A program made the translations under genes and the position numbers. 64,000 nucleotides of DNA from Adlercreutzia faecimuris (lineage in GTDB: Bacteria; Actinomycetota; Coriobacteriia; Coriobacteriales; Eggerthellaceae): the NCBI RefSeq assembly GCF_022669055.1, contig NZ_JAJMLW010000001.1:620001-684000 (forward strand), given 5' to 3'. Shown here piece after piece: positions 8,454 to 17,626 of the stretch (positions are counted from its first letter, which is position 1; the number at the start of each line of letters is the position of its first letter). The notes under the pieces were generated by a model. It was not told the origin of the DNA, did no database searches, and was given only the letters and a program-made list of their open reading frames with translations.

Positions 8454-9743
8454 ATGACAAGGAAGCAAAAGGCGACCACCACTGCGTGGCTGATAGTCAT
8501 CATCGCCTTCCTCGGGGGCCTGGCCCTGGCCAGCGCCCAGAACAAGGTGCCCCCGGTGATCGACGTGGTCATGGCCGACTTCGGCATCGGCGAGACCGAC
8601 GCCGGCTGGCTGACCTCGGTGTTCACCATCATGGGCATGATCACGGCGCTGCCCGCGTCGTGGCTGCTCCAGCGGCTCGGCGCCAAGAAGATCGGCGTCA
8701 TCTCGCTGGCCTGCTGCGCCATCGGCTGCGCGCTCGGCGCGTTCTGCACCGAGTTCTGGATGCTCTTGGCCACCCGCGTCATCGAGGGCGTGGGCGTCGG
8801 CATGATCGCCGTGGTCGGCCCCGCCATCATATCCATGTGGTTCCCGGCCGAGAAGCGCGGCCTGCCCATGGGCGTGTGGGGATCGTGGATGATGGCGTCC
8901 CAGACCATCCTGTTCTTCTTCGGCGGCGGCCTGGCCGCCAACTGGGGATGGCAGGGCGTGTGGTGGTTCGTGTTCATCCTGTGCGTCATCGCGCTGGTGC
9001 TCTACCAGTGGAAGGTGAAGGAGCCCGACGGCGACATGCCCAACTACGCCGAGGGCGAGGACCCGGAGGAGTTCCACTTCGGCGAGGGCTTCAAGTCCGG
9101 CTCGACGTGGGTGCTCACCGCGTGCGGCCTCATCTTCACGTTCTGCTGCTTCGGCTTCGCCACCTACATCTCGTTGTACTGGGCCCAGGAGTTCTTCGCG
9201 GGCGACATGAACCAGTCCAACTGGTGGGTGTCCGTGATGTACGCCATCGAGGTGCCGGTGGTCATCCTGCTCGGCTGGGTGATGAACCACATCAAGCTGG
9301 GCAACCGCCGCTTCATGGGCGTGATCGGCTTCGCGCTGTACACGTTCATCCTGTTCTTCTGCTTCAGGATGGAGGACCCGGCCCTGCTGCTGCCCTTCAT
9401 CATCATCTACCCGTTCCTGGAGGGCGCCATCCCCACGGCCTACTGGACGATGATCCCGTCGACGGCGAAGAAGCCGGAGTACGCGGGCACGTCCATCGGC
9501 ATCCTCAACGTGGGCCTGAACATCGGCACCCTGCTGGGCCCGCCCATCACCGGGTTCTTCATCGAGAACTACGGCTGGGCGGCGGCCACGGTGCCGCTGG
9601 CCATCGCCTCGGTGGTCGGCGCGGTGCTCTTCGTGTTCGTGAAGACGTACTACCACGGGCACTCCGAGGGGTCGATGACGCCGGAGGAGCAGGCGATCAT
9701 GGACGAGCAGCAGGCGAAGCTGGCGGCCAAGGCGGCCAAGTAA
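8454..9743 (+). CDS. MFS transporter 1 of the sigma-54 locus
   Basis: A 429-residue, 12-helix major facilitator. The loop 2-3 signature region LGAKKIGVISL and the RVIEGVGVGMIAVVGP helix are well preserved. It has no signal peptide and ends in a short charged tail. It is a close paralogue of the next gene: both share QNKV, AGWL, RVIEG and MWFP-KRGLPM blocks, indicating a tandem duplication. Placed after a cytoplasmic dehydroxylase-like enzyme, the pair could import its substrate and export its product. The transported compound is unknown. Confidence 0.88.
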   Translation: MTRKQKATTTAWLIVIIAFLGGLALASAQNKVPPVIDVVMADFGIGETDAGWLTSVFTIMGMITALPASWLLQRLGAKKIGVISLACCAIGCALGAFCTEFWMLLATRVIEGVGVGMIAVVGPAIISMWFPAEKRGLPMGVWGSWMMASQTILFFFGGGLAANWGWQGVWWFVFILCVIALVLYQWKVKEPDGDMPNYAEGEDPEEFHFGEGFKSGSTWVLTACGLIFTFCCFGFATYISLYWAQEFFAGDMNQSNWWVSVMYAIEVPVVILLGWVMNHIKLGNRRFMGVIGFALYTFILFFCFRMEDPALLLPFIIIYPFLEGAIPTAYWTMIPSTAKKPEYAGTSIGILNVGLNIGTLLGPPITGFFIENYGWAAATVPLAIASVVGAVLFVFVKTYYHGHSEGSMTPEEQAIMDEQQAKLAAKAAK

Positions 9744-9768
9744 CCTGTTCGACGGACCTTGAGAACCC

Positions 9769-9801
9769 GGGGGCGCAGCGGTCTGGCACCGCCGCGCCCC
9801 C
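9769..9801 (+). terminator. Strong hairpin between the two MFS genes
   Basis: GGGGGCGC (9769-9776) pairs with GCGCCCCC (9794-9801). Inside it GCGGT (9778-9782) pairs with ACCGC (9788-9792). No T tract follows. It may attenuate transcription between the tandem permease genes or protect the upstream message. Confidence 0.5.
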
Positions 9802-9860
9802 TGGTGCTTGGAGTCCCCGTAAGCAACGGGCCCGCGGGCCCGGAGACGAGGTAGATCTAC

Positions 9861-11084
9861 ATGAATATGAAAAGGGCCTGGACCGTCGCCCTGGTGACCA
9901 TCTTCGCCGGCGTGGCGCTCGCGCTCGTGCAGAACAAGGTGGCGCCGTGCATGGTGACGCTGCAGAACGCCTTCGGCATCGATATGGCATCGGCGGGCTG
10001 GCTGAGCTCGCTGTTCTCGCTGGTGGGCATCATCATGGCCATCCCGGCGTCCATCATCCTGAACAAGCTCGGCCCCAAGAAGAGCGGCATCCTGGCGCTG
10101 GTGTGCGCCATCGCGGGCTCGCTCATCGGCATCTTCGCCGGCAGCGTGGCGCTGCTCATGGCGAGTCGCGTCATCGAGGGCATCGGCGTGGGGCTGATCT
10201 CGGTCATCGGGCCGTCGATCATCGCCATGTGGTTCCCCGAGGCCAAGCGCGGCCTGCCCATGAGCATCTGGGCCGTGTACCAGATGGGCGCCCAGGCGGT
10301 CATGTTCTTCCTGGCGGGCGTGCTGACGACAGCCTTCGGCTGGCAGGGCATGTGGTGGTTCGGCCTGGCGGCCTGCGTGGTGGCGCTCGTGTTCTACGTC
10401 ATCTGCGTGAAGAGCCCGCGCCCCGAGGACAGCTATGCCGACGTCGAGAGCCCCGACGTGTCCATCGCCGAGGGCATGAAGTCGGTGCCCACCTGGATCA
10501 TGGCCCTGGTCACGTTCCTGTTCTGCATGGGCTGCTTCGGCTTCGTCAACTGGATCGCCACCTACTGGGCCACGGTGCCCAGCATCGGCGAGGGCGCCAA
10601 CATGTGGGTCGGCTACTTCTCGCTGGCGGCGGTGGTGGCGGCCATCATCATGGGCACGGCGCTCAACCACATCAAGAACCGCAAGGCCTTCGGCGCCGTG
10701 GCGCTGGTGCTCTACGGCGTGGTGGCGCTGTTCGGCATGACGCTGGACAACCCCACTCCGCTCGTCGTCTTCACCATCGTGTACGGCTTCATGGACGCGG
10801 GCTTCCCCTGCGTGCTGTGGACGATGACGGCCCAGACGGTGCGGAGGCCCGAGCTGGCCGGCGTGGCCACGGGCGTGGTGTGCATCGGCTTCAACGCCGG
10901 CATCCTCGTTGGCCCCCCGCTCATCGGCGCCGTGGCCGAGAGCATGGGCTGGACGGCCGCGGGCTGGGCCATCGCGGCCTGCTGCCTGGCGGCGGCGGTG
11001 CTGCTCATGTTCGTGCGCACCTACAGCGCCGAGGAGCAGGGCGAGCCGGGCGCCGGCGCGCCGGCCGAGGCGGCCACCGAGTAG
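9861..11084 (+). CDS. MFS transporter 2 of the sigma-54 locus
   Basis: A 407-residue major facilitator, paralogous along its whole length to the previous gene. It shows the same LGPKKSGILAL loop and RVIEGIGVGLISVIGP helix, about 12 hydrophobic segments and an Ala/Glu-rich C-terminal tail. The next gene begins four bases after its stop codon, so transcription probably continues into the LRR-VWA-MoxR group. The duplication suggests division of labour such as import versus export; this is inference. Confidence 0.88.
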   Translation: MNMKRAWTVALVTIFAGVALALVQNKVAPCMVTLQNAFGIDMASAGWLSSLFSLVGIIMAIPASIILNKLGPKKSGILALVCAIAGSLIGIFAGSVALLMASRVIEGIGVGLISVIGPSIIAMWFPEAKRGLPMSIWAVYQMGAQAVMFFLAGVLTTAFGWQGMWWFGLAACVVALVFYVICVKSPRPEDSYADVESPDVSIAEGMKSVPTWIMALVTFLFCMGCFGFVNWIATYWATVPSIGEGANMWVGYFSLAAVVAAIIMGTALNHIKNRKAFGAVALVLYGVVALFGMTLDNPTPLVVFTIVYGFMDAGFPCVLWTMTAQTVRRPELAGVATGVVCIGFNAGILVGPPLIGAVAESMGWTAAGWAIAACCLAAAVLLMFVRTYSAEEQGEPGAGAPAEAATE

Positions 11085-11088
11085 GCCC

Positions 11089-13233
11089 ATGGGCGACGGC
11101 TTCGCACAGAGGGAGCGTCTTGAGGGCACGGCCCGCGGGGATGAGAGCCCGCGGGTCCTGCCCTTCGGCGTCGTGATGCGCGACCTGGCCGAGGGACGCC
11201 ACCTGGTGGCGCGCCGGGCCGAGTACGCGGCGGCTGCGCGCGCGGGTGGCGCGGACGCGGAAGGCGCGGACGCGGAGTGCGGCGCGGGCGCGGCGGGTGC
11301 GGCGCGTGCCGCGGATGGCGCGAATGGCGCGGGCGGCGGATGCGCGGCGGATGCGCCGGACGCGGCGGGTGCCGCGGGCGAGCCGGAGCGACCGCTGCCG
11401 TCGGTGCGGCTGAGCCCCGTGGAGCTGCGCAACCTGGAGATGATCGACGATCCCGCCCTGGAGGGGCTGCGCGCGGCGCGCGGAACGGCCGCGCCGGCGC
11501 CGCCGCGGGTGCGGCCCGCGACCGGTGGGGAGGGCGCCGGCGCGGGGCCCGACCCGCGGCGCCTGCAGGGCGGGATCGTCGACCATCTCGTCATCGGGCC
11601 CGAGGTGGAGGTGGTGGAGCCCGGCCCGCACGGGCCGCGGGCGCGCCTGTCGGTGGCGGTCGATCCCGCCAACCCGCGCTTCTCCACCGACGGCCGCGCG
11701 CTGTTCTCCCGGGACGGCCGCGTGCTGGTGGCCCTGATCGTGCCGTGCGCGGCCTATGACGTGCCCGACGGGTGCGTCGAGGTGGGGCCGCGCGCCTTCG
11801 ACTCGCTGGACGGGCTGGAGCGCGTGTCGCTGCCCGAGGGGCTGCGCCGCATCGGCCGGCTCGCCTTCGCCAAGTCGGGGCTCGCCTTCGTCGCGGTGCC
11901 CGGCACGGTGGACGAGGTGGGGGAGAAGGCCTTCTTCGGCTGCGCCGCGCTGCGGGCGTGCCTTCTGGCCGAGGGCGTGCGCGCCGTCGGCGCCGAGGCG
12001 TTCGCCCAGACCGCCCTGGAGCGCATCGCGCTGCCCGCGAGCCTGCGCGAGCTGGGGCGCGGCGCCTTTCGCGCCACCCCGGCCCAGCGCGCGGCCCACG
12101 CCGGCGCCATCACGGTGGACGCGGGCAACCCCGTGCTCGCGGTGGACGCCGACGGCGGCCTGTACCGCGACGGCGCCTTCGCCGAGCTTCTGAGCTGCGT
12201 GCCGGCCTACGCCGTGCGCCCGGGCACGCCCCGGGTGCTCGACGGCGCCTGCCTGCGCAACGCCACGCTGCGCGCGGTGACGCTGCCCGAGGGGCTTGAG
12301 GCCATCGGGGACGACGCCTTCCGCGGCGCGCGGGGGCTGCGCGAGGTGGCGCTGCCCGCCACGGTGCGCTCCATCGGCGACCGCGCGCTCATGGACACGG
12401 CGGTGCGCCGGCTGCGCCTGCCGCGCGACCTGGGCCACCTGGGGGACTCGGCCCTGCTCGTGCAGGGGGAGAACCCGCTGCGGTCGTCTCGGCCGCTCCA
12501 GGACATGGAGCTCGACCCGGCCAACCCGCGCTTCTACGTGGAGAGCGGGCTTCTGTGCGAGCGGGGCGCCGGTGACGGCGGGGCCGACAAGGCGCTCCTG
12601 TACGTGGGGCCCGATTCGCGCGTGCGCATCCCCGACGCGGTGAACCGCCTGGCGCCGGGCGCCTTCCTGGGCGCCACGGGGGTCGACGAGCTCACCGTCC
12701 ACGGGCACCTGCACAGCGTGTGCGCCGGGGCGCTGTCGGTGGCGCGGTCCATCCCGCTTCTGCGGGTGGAGTTCCCGCGGCCCCTCGACGGCTGGGCGGA
12801 CGGCGAGTTCCCCGTGCCGTCGCTGTCGCCGCGCTACCGCACCTACACGCACCTCATCGGCACCGACGCCGAGGGGACGGCCTTCCAGTTCGCCTACTAC
12901 GACTCGTGGGTGTCCCACGCCACGGCCATCGAGGAGCTGGCGCCGGCGGCGCTCGGGCGGCTGCGGCGCCCCGTGCGGCTGGACGGGGAGATGGCGGCCA
13001 TCTACCGCGGCATCCTCGCGCGCAAGCAGGCCGCCGTCTGCCGGCTGTTCGCCCAGCGGGGCGACCTGGAGGCGCTCGAGGACCTGGCGGCGTGGGGCCT
13101 TCTGGGCCGTGACGCCGTCGAGGACGAGCTGCGCGCCGCCACGCGCGCGGGCAACGCCCAGGCGACGGCGACGCTGCTGGAGCTGGGGTGCCGGCGCGGC
13201 TGGGTCGGCGCCGGCCTGGACATGAGCCTGTAG
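11089..13233 (+). CDS. BspA-type leucine-rich-repeat protein with ankyrin-like C-terminus
   Basis: A 714-residue protein with no signal peptide or membrane segment, hence probably cytoplasmic. Residues from about 220 to 560 carry repeated LRR_5 units of the form F-x3-GLExVxLPEGLRxIGxxAF. After a linker, the last 70 residues (for example LRAATRAGNAQATATLLELG) look like degenerate ankyrin repeats. The N-terminal 150 residues are rich in Ala/Gly with several in-frame Met codons, so the start at 11089 is less certain. BspA-type LRRs are usually surface adhesins; here the gene is instead followed 12 bases later by a VWA protein and a MoxR ATPase. It may be their recognition or client-binding subunit. 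Confidence 0.78.
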   Translation: MGDGFAQRERLEGTARGDESPRVLPFGVVMRDLAEGRHLVARRAEYAAAARAGGADAEGADAECGAGAAGAARAADGANGAGGGCAADAPDAAGAAGEPERPLPSVRLSPVELRNLEMIDDPALEGLRAARGTAAPAPPRVRPATGGEGAGAGPDPRRLQGGIVDHLVIGPEVEVVEPGPHGPRARLSVAVDPANPRFSTDGRALFSRDGRVLVALIVPCAAYDVPDGCVEVGPRAFDSLDGLERVSLPEGLRRIGRLAFAKSGLAFVAVPGTVDEVGEKAFFGCAALRACLLAEGVRAVGAEAFAQTALERIALPASLRELGRGAFRATPAQRAAHAGAITVDAGNPVLAVDADGGLYRDGAFAELLSCVPAYAVRPGTPRVLDGACLRNATLRAVTLPEGLEAIGDDAFRGARGLREVALPATVRSIGDRALMDTAVRRLRLPRDLGHLGDSALLVQGENPLRSSRPLQDMELDPANPRFYVESGLLCERGAGDGGADKALLYVGPDSRVRIPDAVNRLAPGAFLGATGVDELTVHGHLHSVCAGALSVARSIPLLRVEFPRPLDGWADGEFPVPSLSPRYRTYTHLIGTDAEGTAFQFAYYDSWVSHATAIEELAPAALGRLRRPVRLDGEMAAIYRGILARKQAAVCRLFAQRGDLEALEDLAAWGLLGRDAVEDELRAATRAGNAQATATLLELGCRRGWVGAGLDMSL

Positions 13234-13245
13234 GGAGGTGAGGGG

Positions 13246-15021
13246 ATGGCCCTGAGAGACGAGACGCCCATCGCGGAGGGGGACGTGGCGCTGCTGGCCC
13301 GCGCCGCGCGCGAGCGCCTGGCGGCGGACGGCCGCGCCGACGGCGACGGCGAGCGCGTGAGCCTGGCGACCGAGGAGCGCATGGCGCGCCGCCGCGCGCG
13401 CTTCGAGGCGTGCGCGCCCGTGGCCGCGGCCATCCTGGAGGAGGCGCGCACCACGCTGGCCGTGCGCTTCCGCTTCCTCGACCGGGCGCTGTGGCGCATG
13501 CCGCTCGTGCCGCTGTTCGAGCTCTACGGCATCTCGAGCGACGGGCGCAGCCTGGTCTACGACCCGGTCTACGTGGTCGACCGCTTCCGCCTGGGGCAGG
13601 CCGAGGTGGTACGCGACGTGGCGCACTGCCTGTTCCACTGCATCTTCCGCCATCCGTTTCTGCTGTACTCGGTGCTGCGCAAGCCGTGGGACGTGGCCTG
13701 CGACATCGCCATCGAGGCGCTCATCCTGGACCTCATGGGCGACGACTTCCCGTCCAACATGGACCGGCGCGCCCGCCAGTCGCTGCGCCTTCTGCGCGCG
13801 CAGGTGGACGGCGTCATCACGGCCGAGCGGCTCTACCACCTGTTCTCCAACGAGGGCAACAAGGTGGACCTGGCCTCGCTCGCCCCGCTGTTCTGCCACG
13901 ACTCCCACGCGCTGTGGTACGCCGACGCCGAGGATCCGGCGCCCGCGGGCGGCGCCGAGGCGGCGGACGCGGGGCAGGGGCGGCCCGAGGGCGGCGCCCG
14001 CACGGCGCAGGGGAGCGACGTCGAGGCGCTCGACGAGGTGGCCGAGGGGCCCGTGGAGGTGCCGCGCCCCGACGGGGGCGCCGCCGCGGACGACGCCGGG
14101 GACGAGGCCGCCGCGGCCTCTGGCGACGCGGGGCGGGACGCGCCCGACGACGCGGCGGCGTCCGGCGAGGGCGCGGGCGGCGCCGACGGGGCGCCCGAGG
14201 CTCCCGGGGCCGCCGCGCGCGAGGAGCTGGCGCGCGCCTGGGAGGACGTGGGGCGCCAGATGCAGGTGGAGCTGGAGACGCGCCTCATCCGCCAGGGCGA
14301 GGGCGCGGGCAGCCTGGCGGTGGCCCTGCGCGCCGTCAACCGCGAGACGGGCGACTACGGCGCCTTCCTGCGCCGCTTCGCCGCACTCCACGAGGCGCTC
14401 GGCGTCAACGACGACGAGTTCGACTACATCTACTACACCTACGGGCTCGCCCGCTACGGCAACCTGCCGCTCATCGAGCCGCTCGAGTACCGCGAGGATC
14501 GCCGCATCCGCGACTTCGTCATCGCCGTGGACACGTCCGAGTCGTGCTCGGGCGCGGTCGTCCAGGCGTTCATGCGCAAGACCTACACGCTGCTCAAGCA
14601 GTCCGAGAGCTTCCACGACCGGGTGTGCGTCCACGTCATCCAGTGCGACGCCCGGGTGCAGGAGGACACGGTCATCACGTCGCTCGAGGCGCTCGAGCTG
14701 TACCTGGACGGCCTCGAGCTCAAGGGGTTCGGCGGCACCGACTTCCGCCCCGTGTTCGACCACGTGGCCCGGCTCCAGGAGCGCGGCGAGCTGCGCGACC
14801 TGCGCGGGCTCATCTACTTCACGGACGGCGAGGGGACCTACCCCCGCAAGCCGCCGCCGTACGACGCGGCCTTCGTCTTCCTGGACGACGGCTACTCCGA
14901 CCCGCAGGTGCCCCCGTGGGCGCTCAAGGTCATCATGGACGAGAGGGAGCTGGGGGTGGGCTCCGTCACGGTGGCGGAACCCCGGCGCGATAGGGAAGGC
15001 GAGGGCCGGCCATGGACATAG
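13246..15021 (+). CDS. VWA-domain protein with metallopeptidase-like N-domain (DUF2201-like)
   Basis: A 591-residue protein. The N-terminal half has a helix VRDVAHCLFHCIFRHPF at about residues 120-136, resembling the zinc-binding helix of DUF2201-type putative metallopeptidases. It reads HCLFH rather than HExxH, so catalysis is doubtful. A long Ala/Asp/Glu-rich linker (about 220-330) follows. The C-terminal VWA domain (from about 420) has an intact MIDAS start, DTSES, and the later GTDFRP and FTDGEG elements. A GGGAGGTGAGGGG ribosome site precedes the ATG. Its end overlaps the MoxR gene by 10 bases. VWA-MoxR pairs work as chaperone-like remodelling machines, so this should be the substrate adaptor of the ATPase. 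Confidence 0.85.
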   Translation: MALRDETPIAEGDVALLARAARERLAADGRADGDGERVSLATEERMARRRARFEACAPVAAAILEEARTTLAVRFRFLDRALWRMPLVPLFELYGISSDGRSLVYDPVYVVDRFRLGQAEVVRDVAHCLFHCIFRHPFLLYSVLRKPWDVACDIAIEALILDLMGDDFPSNMDRRARQSLRLLRAQVDGVITAERLYHLFSNEGNKVDLASLAPLFCHDSHALWYADAEDPAPAGGAEAADAGQGRPEGGARTAQGSDVEALDEVAEGPVEVPRPDGGAAADDAGDEAAAASGDAGRDAPDDAAASGEGAGGADGAPEAPGAAAREELARAWEDVGRQMQVELETRLIRQGEGAGSLAVALRAVNRETGDYGAFLRRFAALHEALGVNDDEFDYIYYTYGLARYGNLPLIEPLEYREDRRIRDFVIAVDTSESCSGAVVQAFMRKTYTLLKQSESFHDRVCVHVIQCDARVQEDTVITSLEALELYLDGLELKGFGGTDFRPVFDHVARLQERGELRDLRGLIYFTDGEGTYPRKPPPYDAAFVFLDDGYSDPQVPPWALKVIMDERELGVGSVTVAEPRRDREGEGRPWT

Positions 15022-16514
15022 CCAAGGCGAAGCAGCAGGTGAGAGACACGATCGAGGCCTACCTGGCCCGCGACGAGCACGGCGAGCCGCTGCTCGCGCC
15101 CAGCCAGCAGCGCCCCATCTTCCTGGTGGGGGCGCCCGGCATCGGCAAGACGGCCATCATGGCCCAGATAGCCGACGAGCTGGGCCTGGGCCTGGTGTCG
15201 TACTCCATGACGCACCACACGCGCCAGAGCGCGCTGGGCCTGCCGGTCATCGTGCGGCGCGAGTACGGCGGGCGCGAGTACGACGCGTCCGAGTACACCA
15301 TGAGCGAGATCATCGCGAGCGTCTACGACTGCATGCGCGAGAGCGGGCGGGAGCAGGGCATCCTGTTTTTGGACGAGATCAACTGCGTGTCCGAGACGCT
15401 CTACCCGTCGATGCTCCAGTTCCTCCAGTTCAAGACGTTCGGGCGCCACGCGGTGCCCGAGGGCTGGATCGTGGTGACGGCGGGCAACCCGCCCGAGTAC
15501 AACCGGTCGGTCCACGAGTTCGACGTGGTGACGCTCGACCGCGTGAAGCGGGTGGCGGTGGAGCCCGACTACGCCGCGTGGCGCGCCTACGCCGCCGACA
15601 AGGGCGTGCATCCGGCCGTGCTCACGTTCCTGGACGTGAAGAAGGACCGCTTCTACGTGATGGAGTCGACGCTGGACGGCAAGGCGTTCGTCACGGCGCG
15701 CGGCTGGGACGACCTGTCCGACATGATCGGCGCCTACGAGCGGCTCGGCAAGTCGGTCGACCGCGAGCTGGTCGCCCACTACGTGCAGAACGAGCGCGTG
15801 GCGGGCGAGTTCGCCGCCTACTACGAGCTGTTCGGCAAGTACCGCGACGACTACCGCGTCGACGACATCCTGGCCGGCGCCGCGCCAGAGGGCGTGGTGG
15901 AGCGCGCCCGCGAGGCGCCCTTCGACGAGCGGCTTTCGCTGGTGGGGCTACTATTGGACGCGCTGGACGGCGAGCACCGCGCGATCATGGGGCGCGTCGA
16001 CGTGCTGACGGCCGTGCGCGACGACCTGCGCGGCGTGCGGGCCGCGGTGGACGCGGGCGCCGAGGTGCGCGCGGCCCTCGACGAGGTGATGGCGCGGCGC
16101 GAGCGCGACCGCGCGGCGCTGGCGGCGTCGGGCGGCTCGTCGGCGGCGCGGCGGCGCCAGGCGGCCGACGAGCGCGCGCTTCTGGAGGAGGTGGCCCGCG
16201 AGGCCGCCCCGGGCGCGGGCGAGGGGGCCGGCGCGTTCGCCCGCGTGGAGGCCGCCTTCGCGGCCCGCGCCGACCTCGCGCCGGCCGCCGCGGCCGCCGA
16301 GGCGCGTCTGGCCGCCGCCTTCGCCTTCCTGGAGGAGGCCTTCGGCGACGCCCAGGAGATGCTCGTCTTCGTGACCGAGCTCACCCAGCGCACGCCCTCG
16401 GCCCGCTTCATCGCCCAGTTCGGCAGCCCGTCGTACTATGGGCACAACCAGCCGATGATCCTGTCCGACCGCCAGCGCCGCCTGCGCGAGATGGTAGAGG
16501 AGCTGGACGTGTAG
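15012..16514 (+). CDS. MoxR-family AAA+ ATPase
   Basis: A 500-residue ATPase. Walker A GAPGIGKT lies at about residues 40-47 and Walker B ILFLDEIN at about 116-123, followed by a sensor-1-type VTAGNPPEYN motif. The C-terminal 170 residues are Ala/Arg/Glu-rich and helical, probably coiled coil. The ATG overlaps the end of the VWA gene by 10 bases, indicating translational coupling and a shared complex. MoxR proteins assist metal insertion or maturation of enzymes. A link to the upstream molybdoenzyme is plausible but unproven. Confidence 0.9.
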   Translation: MDIAKAKQQVRDTIEAYLARDEHGEPLLAPSQQRPIFLVGAPGIGKTAIMAQIADELGLGLVSYSMTHHTRQSALGLPVIVRREYGGREYDASEYTMSEIIASVYDCMRESGREQGILFLDEINCVSETLYPSMLQFLQFKTFGRHAVPEGWIVVTAGNPPEYNRSVHEFDVVTLDRVKRVAVEPDYAAWRAYAADKGVHPAVLTFLDVKKDRFYVMESTLDGKAFVTARGWDDLSDMIGAYERLGKSVDRELVAHYVQNERVAGEFAAYYELFGKYRDDYRVDDILAGAAPEGVVERAREAPFDERLSLVGLLLDALDGEHRAIMGRVDVLTAVRDDLRGVRAAVDAGAEVRAALDEVMARRERDRAALAASGGSSAARRRQAADERALLEEVAREAAPGAGEGAGAFARVEAAFAARADLAPAAAAAEARLAAAFAFLEEAFGDAQEMLVFVTELTQRTPSARFIAQFGSPSYYGHNQPMILSDRQRRLREMVEELDV

Positions 16515-16575
16515 CGGCGGGCGCCGCGCGGCAAATCTCTTCCCCGGTATCACTTCCCTCGAGAAAGGAACGAAC

Positions 16576-17415
16576 ATGAGCACCTACACCCTGACCTCCT
16601 ACGAGCCCGTCGAGTTGGAGCTCCCCAAGCCCCAGGTGCCGCCTACCCTGGTGGACGCGCAGATCGCGAAGATGCTGGAGCCGATGGCCGAGTACCACGA
16701 GGTGGCCGACGACCGCGGCGTGCTGCCCGGCGACTTCCTCGTGGTCACCACCCACGACCCGGCGCTCGACGGCAACCCCGCGCGCAACTTCCAGATGGAG
16801 CACTCCGTCTACCACGTGGGCGCTGGCGAGATGCCCAAGACCTTCGACGACGAGCTGATCGGCGCGAAGGCGGGCGAGACGCGGCAGGTGGAGGCCGCCA
16901 TCAAGATGCCGCTGGCGGCGCAGGGGAGCGCGTCGGCGCTGACCATGGGCGTGGACGTCGAGAAGATCCTGTACTGCGTGACGCCGGAGCTCACCGACGA
17001 GCTGGTGGCCGAGCACTTCGCGCCGGCCACGACGGTCGAGGAGTTCCGCGAGGGCGTGGCCCGGCAGTTCGGCCTGCCCGACATGGCCAAGGACGACCCG
17101 AGCTTCCCCGATCTGGTGCTCGATGAGCTGGCCAAGCGCCTGGTGGAGGAGCCCGACCCGGCCGACGCCCTGCCCGGCATGCCCGCCGACGCCCTGCGCA
17201 TCACCTGCGCCATCGACGCTCTGGCCGACCACCTGGGAATCGAGCTGGACGACGACGCCATCATCGCCCAGATGCCCGGCGACGACCTCGAGCAGCGCAT
17301 CAAGATCTACGAGCAGCTGAAGGACCAGGGCATGACCGCCGAGGCTGAGGTCTTCGCTCGCCGCGAGGCCGCCCTCTCCTGGCTGGTGAACCACTCCAAG
17401 GTGTCCTACCGCTAG
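16576..17415 (+). CDS. Trigger-factor-like peptidyl-prolyl isomerase lacking the ribosome-binding domain
   Basis: A 279-residue protein beginning MSTYTLTSYEPVELELPKPQ with a GAGAAAGGA ribosome site. Residues about 50-145 resemble the FKBP-type domain of trigger factor (GEMPKTFDDELIGAKAGE). The rest matches the trigger-factor helical arms (ELTDELVAEHFAPATTVEEF and onward). The N-terminal ribosome-binding domain with its signature loop is missing, so it is not the housekeeping Tig. It may be a dedicated chaperone for proteins of this locus. It lies 61 bases after the MoxR gene on the same strand, and a very GC-rich hairpin follows its stop. Confidence 0.68.
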   Translation: MSTYTLTSYEPVELELPKPQVPPTLVDAQIAKMLEPMAEYHEVADDRGVLPGDFLVVTTHDPALDGNPARNFQMEHSVYHVGAGEMPKTFDDELIGAKAGETRQVEAAIKMPLAAQGSASALTMGVDVEKILYCVTPELTDELVAEHFAPATTVEEFREGVARQFGLPDMAKDDPSFPDLVLDELAKRLVEEPDPADALPGMPADALRITCAIDALADHLGIELDDDAIIAQMPGDDLEQRIKIYEQLKDQGMTAEAEVFARREAALSWLVNHSKVSYR

Positions 17416-17420
17416 CGCTG

Positions 17421-17455
17421 GCGGGGGGGGGTGAGGCTTCGCCGCCCCCCCCCGC
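17421..17455 (+). terminator. Hairpin with G9/C9 homopolymer arms
   Basis: A run of nine G (17423-17431) pairs with nine C (17445-17453), flanked by GC on each side. The loop holds an inner GGC-TTC-GCC hairpin. It begins just after the trigger-factor-like stop codon and has no T tract. Homopolymer runs this long are prone to slippage in sequencing and replication, so the base count deserves caution. The following 170 bases to 17626 are low-complexity GC-rich DNA with no gene. Confidence 0.6.
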
Positions 17456-17626
17456 GCGGCGGGTGTGGCGCGCCCACAGCGCACGCCGTGCACCGCCGTG
17501 TGCAAGCACGCCCGCCGGCGCTCGCCGTGCGCACCGCACTCGCCACATGCAGGTGCGCCCGCTGCGCTCGCAACGCCTGCCGCGTGCCACGCCCGCCCGT
17601 GGCGGATTCTCCTCGAAAGGCCCTTT

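Noticed and set aside
9784-9799. TGGCACC-N4-type string as a third sigma-54 promoter
   Set aside because: The -12 half is absent and the bases belong to the hairpin at 9769-9801.
11005-14763. A 1252-codon minus-strand frame across the LRR and VWA genes
   Set aside because: Crosses two genuine plus-strand genes, composition is His/Arg/Ala/Gly-rich junk typical of antisense frames.
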